DNA from: Toxorhynchites rutilus septentrionalis
Lineage: Eukaryota > Arthropoda > Insecta > Diptera > Culicidae
NCBI RefSeq assembly: GCF_029784135.1
Contig: NC_073746.1
Span: 9,209,380-9,273,379, forward strand
DNA: 64,000 nt
Direction of reading: 5' to 3'
Numbering within the stretch: position 1 is the first letter of the stretch; each line of letters starts with the position of its first letter. Of this stretch, positions 58,031 to 64,000 are shown one piece after another. The translations under genes and the position numbers were made by a program. The notes below the pieces were generated by a model, which was not told the origin of the DNA, did not search any database, and saw nothing but the letters and a program-made list of their open reading frames with translations.

Positions 58031-58505
58031 AATACACATATTTCAACCAATCATATTCCATCCAAACATGACCATTGAACATTTTCGGAAAACTCTGTAG
58101 GAAAATGGGAAAATTCGGAAAATTCAATTCGCATATGTTCTACAATTACATAGTGACAAGCGTTTTTAATCCATTTGATGTTTGCACTAACGAAATTGAT
58201 CTTCGTTCGAAAGTGGAAATGGATTTTAATGTGATTAAACGCACTCCTACATCGTCTTCTATCTTTATAAATAAAAATGGATCGCCGAATGTGTTGATAA
58301 GAGCAAAACTCGAGAAAGGAATTTTTCGATTTAGGGATGTCTTCGTTTTATCATATTTTCTGTATCAAACATTTATTACATGTAACGGAGAAACATGTTA
58401 TTTGAAAGTGGATGAAAAATCTTGCACGAGAATTGTGTCTGAAAATAATCTGATATTATAATGTCGAGTTTTGGTAGAAGTACTGAAATTTTACAGTAAA
58501 AGATG
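58031..58505 (+). other. Dispersed-repeat interior with a 128-codon open frame
   Basis: A frame at 58075-58461 (MNIFGKLCRKMGKFGKF start) has no motif I recognise. Its position between the tandem repeat and the conserved repeat end at 58885-58908 suggests repeat sequence rather than a gene. Confidence 0.4.
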
Positions 58506-58786
58506 AAGTGCACCCGTGGCCGAGTGGTTAGCGTCTCACATTGTCATGCCGGGTGTTCGCGTTCGATTCCCGTTCTGGCCGGAGGATTTTTCGTCAAAGA
58601 AATTTCCTTCGACTTGCACTGTGGTCACGCGTATTCATGAGCTTTGCCCCTCGGAATACATTCAAAGCGTGTTATTTGGCTTAAGAAATCTCAACTAAGT
58701 ATTAATAAATGACGCTAATTAAATGCATACGTTGAGACCGCAAAAGTTCCACAGGGAAAGTTAACGCCATTCAAGAAGAAGAAGAT
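58506..58786 (+). mobile_element. tRNA-derived SINE (Feilai-like head, GAA tail)
   Basis: The head has an A box (GTGGCCGAGTGGTTAGCG) and a B box (GTTCGATTCCC), the internal RNA polymerase III promoter of a Ser/Leu-type tRNA. A tRNA-unrelated body of about 200 bp ends in AAGAAGAAGAAG. The acceptor stem is absent, so it is not a tRNA gene. This layout is known from mosquito Feilai-type SINEs; family naming is from memory of the structure. It is unrelated to the SINE at 2562-3060. Confidence 0.8.
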
Positions 58787-58884
58787 TAGAAAATCAATCA
58801 ATGAACAGTTCTGTGATTGGACCCATGAACGTGCGCTCAGTAAGAAAACGTGAATGTGGTAACGAAAAATAAATTTTGGGCAGA

Positions 58885-58908
58885 ACAAAGTTTGCCGGGC
58901 CAGCTAGT
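58885..58908 (-). repeat. Dispersed-repeat end ACTAGCTGGCCCGGCAAAC
   Basis: This is the reverse complement of the motif at 2518-2541 with two mismatches. It probably marks one boundary of the repeat that contains 57545-58908. Confidence 0.55.
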
Positions 58909-58957
58909 GTAACATAAAAAAACCCTTGATCTTAAGTTGCAAAATATGAATAAATTG

Positions 58958-58983
58958 GTAATAATAATAATAATAATAATAAG
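58958..58983 (+). repeat. (TAA)n 5' of the Dong-like element
   Basis: About eight TAA units directly precede the LINE; a second run of about six units follows it near 60966-60986. Insertion into TAA repeats is the known target habit of Dong. Confidence 0.85.
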
Positions 58984-59009
58984 CAAGCCGAAACAGAAGG
59001 AACCTGAGT

Positions 59010-60821
59010 ATGGCGTACATTGACTATAAAAAAGCATACGACTCAGTACCGCATACGTACCTGATAAAGGTACTAAAAATGTACAAGATACATGATGGCG
59101 TCATCAGGTTTATGGAACACGCAATGGTAAACTGGAGCACCTCGCTTAGTATCACCGACGGAACAACTATGTTGAGATCCAGAACTCTCAATATTCGCAG
59201 GGGAATATTCCAAGGTGACACATTCAGTCCTTTGTGGTTTTGCCTTGCGATGAACCCCTTGAGCAGAGCACTCAACCGAAGCAGCCATGGCTACCATATC
59301 AACAGAACAACGACAATAAACCATACCTTCTATATGGACGACTTGAAACTGTTTGCGGAATCAACAGAAGCGCTACATAGTCTTCTACAGTGTGTTAGCG
59401 ACTTTAGTTCCGATGTGCGGATGGAACTCGGAATCGAAAAGTGTAAGGCAGTACAGCTCCACCGTGGACGATTGGTGGAGACTGAAGGATTCCGCATTAA
59501 CGAGAGTGAAGTGATTCAAGATTTGGTGGAAGGCGAATCCTATAAGTACCTGGGATTTCTGCAATTGAAAGGGATTTGTCACACAAAAATCAAGAAGGAA
59601 CTCCAGGAACAATTCTTGATCAGAATCAACCAGGTTTTGAAAACAAACCTCTGCGGCGGCAAAAAAATCAAAGCCGTCAATACGTTTGCCGTTCCTTTAC
59701 TCACGTACAGTTTCGGGGTGCTGAAGTGGACGAAAACCGATTTAGAAACAATAGAAAGAGCAATGAGAGTGACGTTCACAAAGCACCGTATGCACCATCC
59801 AAAGTCGTCCATAGAAAGATTCACCTTGCCACGTGTTGAAGGAGGAAGAGGTGTCACTGACATTAGAGCGCTTTGCAGTTCCCAGATCCAGCAGTTGCGG
59901 AGTTACTTCGTGGAAAGTCAGACCCGTCACGATATCTATCGCGCTGTCTGTGAAGCGGACCGTGGATTCAGTGCCCTGCATCTGGCGCAGGAGCAGTACG
60001 AACTTAGCTGCAATTTGCAGACCATAGAAGAAAAAACAACATCATGGAAGCAAAAGGAACTTCATGGGACGCACCCCCATCGTTTAGAGCAAGCGCATAT
60101 CGACAAAGTATTATCGAACACGTGGCTGGTGCGAGGTGAACTCTTTTCTGAAACAGAAGGGTTTGTGGTAGCCATCCAGGACCGGATAATAGCGACTAAA
60201 AACTACCGGAAGTACATCTTGCACGAAAACGTTGTTGACTGTTGCAGAAAGTGCAATAAAGTAGAAGAGACGATTGAACACGTCATAGCCGGCTGTGGAG
60301 CGCTAGCCGAATCAGCTTATCTCAATCGTCACAACTCGGTTGCCAAGATTGTTCATCAACAGCTAGCATCAAAACGCAACTTGGTAAATCAGTTGGTACC
60401 CTACTACAAGTATATTCCGGATCCGGTTTTGGAAAATAGCTGCTACAAGTTGTACTGGGATCGCGAGATTATTACGGATGTCCGAATACCAGCTAATCGC
60501 CCTGATATTGTGGTCTACGATAAAAATAAGAAAGAAGTGCTGATAATAGACATTGCAATACCGTTAGACCACAATCTGCAATCTACGTTTGCTGCCAAGA
60601 TAACCAAGTATCACGACTTGGCAGAAGAACTAAAACAAATGTGGCATTTGAAAGGCATCCGTATTATACCAGTAGTGATCTCTGCTACTGGTTTAGTTCC
60701 ACACTCTCTCACGCAGTCATTGGAGGAGCTGCAAGTAACAGAGCAGCTTGCGGTTATGCAGAAAGCGGTGATTCTTGGAACGTGTAACATAGTGCGACGT
60801 TTCCTGAATCACCATAATTAG
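59010..60821 (+). CDS. R4/Dong-like RT-endonuclease ORF, N-terminally truncated
   Basis: It encodes 603 residues from MAYIDYKKAYDS (RT motif A). Further motifs are GIFQGDTFSPLWF and FYMDDLKLFA, then CRKCNKVEETIEHVIAGC (CCHC) near residue 410. The endonuclease has RPDIVVYDKNKKEVLIIDIA near 505-525. The frame is open to the natural end (NHHN, stop at 60819-60821). The RT fingers and N-terminal DNA-binding region are missing because of 5' truncation, so autonomous activity is not expected. The lack of lesions over 1.8 kb indicates a recent insertion. The ATG is internal to the ancestral ORF, so it is not a real start codon. Confidence 0.88.
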   Translation: MAYIDYKKAYDSVPHTYLIKVLKMYKIHDGVIRFMEHAMVNWSTSLSITDGTTMLRSRTLNIRRGIFQGDTFSPLWFCLAMNPLSRALNRSSHGYHINRTTTINHTFYMDDLKLFAESTEALHSLLQCVSDFSSDVRMELGIEKCKAVQLHRGRLVETEGFRINESEVIQDLVEGESYKYLGFLQLKGICHTKIKKELQEQFLIRINQVLKTNLCGGKKIKAVNTFAVPLLTYSFGVLKWTKTDLETIERAMRVTFTKHRMHHPKSSIERFTLPRVEGGRGVTDIRALCSSQIQQLRSYFVESQTRHDIYRAVCEADRGFSALHLAQEQYELSCNLQTIEEKTTSWKQKELHGTHPHRLEQAHIDKVLSNTWLVRGELFSETEGFVVAIQDRIIATKNYRKYILHENVVDCCRKCNKVEETIEHVIAGCGALAESAYLNRHNSVAKIVHQQLASKRNLVNQLVPYYKYIPDPVLENSCYKLYWDREIITDVRIPANRPDIVVYDKNKKEVLIIDIAIPLDHNLQSTFAAKITKYHDLAEELKQMWHLKGIRIIPVVISATGLVPHSLTQSLEELQVTEQLAVMQKAVILGTCNIVRRFLNHHN

Positions 60822-60883
60822 AACAGGATGATTGTGCAGACACTATTATAAAGAGAAAAAAAGAAAAAAAAAAAAGATACCAC

Positions 60884-60930
60884 AGAGCCTAATCCCCCTT
60901 TGGCATTTAAGAAGCCCGGGGGTAGGTGAA
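60884..60930 (+). promoter_or_regulatory. R4/Dong 3'-UTR hairpin (diverged copy)
   Basis: GAGCCTAATCCCCCTTTGGC, a 9-base loop and GCCCGGGGG form the same two-step stem as in the array copies, although the surrounding 3' UTR differs. This conservation supports a role in RT recognition of the RNA. Confidence 0.7.
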
Positions 60931-60964
60931 TATTCCAGCTCAATGCTGAGAAGTGCCATAACTC

Positions 60965-61113
60965 TAAATAATAATAATAATAATAATTTAATGTCTTTTT
61001 TATAGTAAATAGGCTCTTTTAATATGTTATTAATCGTGTTATACCACCATGCCCATGAAATTTTATGATTTTGCTTATAATTTTCAACAACTTTTCCAAA
61101 TACATGATTATGG
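60965..61113. other. (TAA)n and AT-rich spacer
   Basis: A TAA run of about six units is followed by AT-rich sequence without coding potential. Confidence 0.7.
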
Positions 61114-61189
61114 TAAAACTATGTGTTTAGGAGTCAAGTTGAAAAACATTATCGCTACGTTCAACGTAACTCCTAAACACATAGTTTTA
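61114..61189. other. Perfect 21-bp hairpin with 34-nt loop
   Basis: The arms TAAAACTATGTGTTTAGGAG plus T (61114-61134) and their exact complement (61169-61189) enclose a 34-nt loop. The loop can pair again through GTTGAA/TTCAAC. The total of 76 nt is the size of a miRNA precursor stem-loop, but it could equally be a tiny foldback element. No promoter is evident. Confidence 0.6.
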
Positions 61190-61309
61190 ATTTCAATAAA
61201 ATATTGAAAAAGGTTTTTGGTAGAAAAAACTTTTTTTGTGGGACTTACCATTTTCGAGTGAAAAAAATTATAAAAAATGATCAAAAATATTTAGCCCTTT
61301 GCAAATATT

Positions 61310-61460
61310 AGTCTAGATAAATTTTCAGAAAACTAAGTATGCCAAGTTGCTTAATTAGGTAAGGTCCTCACGCCCAAAAACCATTCATTAAGTTCTGAGA
61401 GGGTCATCCCATATTGAAAGTGAAGATATTTGTTCCACCAATTTTATCAGACTTATCTGA
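61310..61460. other. Fragment related to the 14.2/17.0-kb dispersed repeat
   Basis: AAGTATGCCAAGTTGCTTAA at 61337 resembles AAGTATGCAAAGTTGCTTAA at about 17059. Similarity beyond this is weak. The remainder has no gene. Confidence 0.5.
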
Positions 61461-61663
61461 TACACCCATACCTCGCTATACGGCCGCTCTTTATACGGCA
61501 TTTCGCTATAACAGCCCTCTTCAATTAATGCAGATTTTCGATTTACGGCTTAATTTGATTCGCTATAGCGGCAAGAATTTTATTTTTTCCAAGTCGATAT
61601 ACAGCCATTCCATGCCAAACCAATCTGGAACGAATCTAGGCCGTAAAGCGAGGTATGGGTGTA
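61461..61663. mobile_element. 203-bp MITE, 25-bp terminal inverted repeats
   Basis: The ends TACACCCATACCTCGCTATA(CGGCC) at 61461 and the reverse complement ending at 61663 match at 24 of 25 positions. The interior repeats TTTATACGGC and CGCTATAGCGGC. It has no coding capacity. TA-beginning ends suggest a pogo/Tc1-type family. Confidence 0.8.
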
Positions 61664-63611
61664 GTGTAGCGCATCCCGACTCATATCAATATTCGGTTGT
61701 ACAACGGTGCCATAAATTCGGAAGAATACTCAAAAGTTTTTATTTTCTCGGGAACTCGTTTTCAACGTCTGAGCTAAGGCTACCACCCTAGCCCAAAAAA
61801 TCCCCTACCAATCCTCCTTCCTTTGTTCCCATTCCACTGAAATCATTAAATTCTTGCGTGTACCATGCATGTATCTGGCAGCAGGTGATCTTCAACACCT
61901 CTCTACAACGTGTGAATGATTGGGAGGCAATCTGCAGAAGCGCAGAGAAGGCCCCCTACCAGTGCCATGGGAAAGGAAGGTCGAAAGCAAATGGCCCTTG
62001 CAGAAGAGGCGAAAAGGTACTCAGCTGAGCAAAAAAGAAAATTCAGTTTTCCTTTCGAATGCACAAAAATAGACACACACACTGTCTCTCCTTCTTTTCC
62101 TCCAGTGTGAGTGGGTGGAGGACGAAGCGGTGTGGTACATTCTTTTCATTCGGCTTTCCCTAACGTAATAAGAAAGGAAATGTAAACGATTTCTTTGCCT
62201 CCGCAGAAGAACCATCCGCGGGTGCGGCAGCTGGAGAAGATCCACTGTATTTACACACAAAAGTGGAGAAAAAGCAATTTAAGTTTATTCTTTGCCCAAA
62301 CAGACAAAGAAGACTGGAAGTGGATTTGGAAGTCGAATTTGGCTTCCACCATTGAGCCAGGTTCTTCTCCTCTCTAGCTTTTCAGCTTCTTTTGATCAGA
62401 TTCTATCTGACCGTAATCGAAGCTGCACATGCCTATGATACGGATCTTTTTCTTTTTAGAATAAACCCAACATCGAGACGTACCTGCTAGTTTCATTTTA
62501 ATATTGGAATAATATGAGAGTGGCTTGGTTCAATATTTGTTGATAATGTAATGATATCGCGTATAAAAAGCTTTTCAATTATTTAGAAAATATCAAATCC
62601 CATACATTGGATGTGAACCTTGCGAACGCTCATACCCCTACGTATACATTTTTTTTTGCTCGATGCAAAACTACGATTCAACTTCCACCCACGCTCTCGG
62701 TTGGTTGCTTCCGTCAGCTGCTACAACGAATGCCGAGTGGAACCGGGCCAAAATTTGGTGAAAATCTAATAAAATGCCGTAACTGCAAGATGTGACTGAG
62801 ACGGGATTCCACATGCCGGGGTGTATGTCGTTTGGGAAAAGCTGCGCTGAAAATGGGGCGTCTTCCACTATAGACTTTGATTTTTTTTTCTGCTCTTTCT
62901 CCGGAGAGGATGCCATGCAGAAGGTAGCAATGTTTTTCATCTTATTTGTACTTTTTTTTTCATAATCCCATTCGGCAATGACAGCTGTGTTTCCCATTGC
63001 CCAGACTGAAGGCTGGACTTGAAGCAATTTGAAACGCTTGGAAAAGGCAGGAATAGTAATTTGGTCATTTCACAATGCCGTTTGCGTGACAGGAAGTCAC
63101 GTTGGGATGTAATCAAGGAATGTTTCCCCATGGGAATGTGTATCTTTGTTCAGCAGGACAATGATTTTGATTCTGGGGAACTTGAACAGAGAATATCGCA
63201 CATCTTGGAATCATTTGGAAACAATACGTCTCCAATTATGAGTAACAATAGATACATTTCCACAAGACGTTTGACATGAACGTTAACAAATTGCGAACTT
63301 TAGAAACTCCCATCAAACTTTACTGAAATAATGTTCAACATTTGAACAATACGAGCAATTCCATGTGGAATTATTCTATGTTTGACCTCATCCTCTTCAA
63401 TTTTGTTCAATGTATCTTTCATTTGACCAGTTTTAGTTCAGACTAATTTTTAATACAGAGGTATTCAATATGGAAAAAGGATACCTTGATTTTTTTTCGT
63501 CAGAATTATCTGGTGGAATAAACGCACTACGTGTTTTATGCATTCAAATAAATATTAAAACGTAATAACAAATTATAAACGAAAGAAAGAGCAATCATAC
63601 TATACAAGGAA
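61664..63611. other. No recognised gene
   Basis: Open frames at 61916-62110, 62195-62377, 62671-63027 (minus) and 63019-63279 are short and carry no family motif. The sequence looks less repetitive than its surroundings and may be host intergenic or intronic DNA. Confidence 0.5.
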
Positions 63612-63811
63612 GAACCGGAGAGCTTTTTATGTAGTCTATTCTGAAAGTTCTCATTTCCAACCAGGATCCTTTTTATTGTGTTAAAATAAAAAACTAAAAA
63701 ATCAGGAAAAATCAGGAAGAATCGGAGTGCTTTTTATGTCGTCTATTCTGACAGTTCTCATTTCCAACAAGAATCCTTTTTATTGTGATAAAATAAAAAA
63801 ACTAAAAAATT
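63612..63811 (+). repeat. 106-bp direct duplication
   Basis: Two adjacent units (about 63612-63717 and 63718-63811) share GCTTTTTATGTNGTCTATTC, CAGTTCTCATTTCCAACNA-type sequence and CCTTTTTATTGTGNTAAAAT. They differ at a modest number of positions. No ORF spans both. Confidence 0.85.
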
Positions 63812-64000
63812 ATAGGAGGTTGTGTTCAAGACACGACCGCATTGTTGACGTAGAACTACAATGTAGTTTAACTGCGGATATTATTTTATTATGCTACGAA
63901 AATTTTGAAATAGCCATTCTACCAGTTGGTCATACCGAAATGTTTTTTTTATTGTTGAATCATTTGACGATAACTGTTTGATGATTCATTCTGGTGCTCG
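63812..64000. other. Window end, no gene
   Basis: A TTGACGTAGAACTACA motif near 63845 resembles the palindromic motif at 28655 and 30775. No feature can be completed before the window ends. Confidence 0.5.

Larger units (their letters stand above)
58984..60964 (+). mobile_element. Diverged R4/Dong-like LINE, 5'-truncated, in (TAA)n
   Basis: It starts in the RT domain, keeps an open 603-codon frame and a complete 3' UTR, and ends at a TAA microsatellite. It is clearly a different lineage from the array at 34.7-46.1 kb (roughly two-thirds protein identity by eye), yet keeps the same 3'-UTR hairpin. Confidence 0.88.

Noticed and set aside
58508..58575. A tRNA gene (Ser/Leu-like A and B boxes)
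   Set aside because: The acceptor stem does not pair, and the sequence continues into a SINE body with a GAA tail.
58885..58908. A Helitron 3' terminus (CTAGT)
   Set aside because: No convincing terminal hairpin, the next base is G rather than T, and no Rep/helicase sequence is present; kept only as a possibility.
63727..63981. An 84-codon frame near the window end as a gene
   Set aside because: It begins in the 106-bp duplication, has no family motif and no supporting context.

Overview
This window is a transposable-element graveyard from a eukaryotic, insect-type genome. A culicid mosquito, probably of the Aedes group, is the best guess. The reasons are ITmD37E transposons (DD37E), a DD41D mariner, tRNA-headed SINEs with mosquito-type tails, RNase H-bearing I-group LINEs, a copia element, a 412/mdg1-like gypsy element and R4/Dong-type LINEs. 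I found no convincing host protein gene, rRNA or functional tRNA in 64 kb. Species assignment is inference; element classification rests on protein motifs read directly.

Region by region. 1-1.7 kb: no gene. 1.7-12.2 kb: one old RNase H-bearing LINE on the minus strand, split into at least six pieces by a pogo-like element (2058-4410, itself carrying a SINE), an ITmD37E transposon (4604-5910), a younger I-group LINE (5976-9218, with a 16-bp target duplication), a small MITE (about 9895-10135) and a truncated ITmD37E fragment that replaces part of the RT domain. 13.5-17.2 kb: a pogo-type MITE, then inverted arms of a dispersed repeat enclosing a DD41D mariner, a (TA)n/(GATA)n microsatellite and a second SINE. 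19.4-23.8 kb: a copia element with one stop and one frameshift. 23.8-32.2 kb: AT-rich sequence with a 430-bp MITE, a 2.1-kb inverted-repeat unit with an internal 117-bp tandem repeat, and no recognised gene.

32.2-53.7 kb is the most informative region. A Tc1 transposon is split by a 20.2-kb gypsy element with 507-bp LTRs. The gypsy element encodes a small predicted myristoylated membrane protein, Gag, and a Pol reached through in-frame GGGAAAC heptamers. It is in turn interrupted (i) in its leader by four head-to-tail R4-clade LINE copies and (ii) inside pol by an ITmD37E transposon with an intact 339-aa transposase. Two R4 copies are full length with open 1220-codon ORFs. The junctions show that successive R4 copies landed at or just inside the 5' end of the previous one.

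53.7-64 kb: a pogo-type MITE, an APE-type LINE relic, a 145-bp tandem repeat, a tRNA-derived SINE, a diverged 5'-truncated R4/Dong-like element embedded in (TAA)n, a 203-bp MITE, a perfect 21-bp hairpin and a 106-bp duplication near the end.

The most interesting observations are the self-nesting R4 array with its conserved 3'-UTR hairpin, the SINE/LINE shared 3' tail, the two slippery heptamers and the MGLFSS membrane mini-protein in the gypsy element, and the clean order-of-insertion record in both nests.
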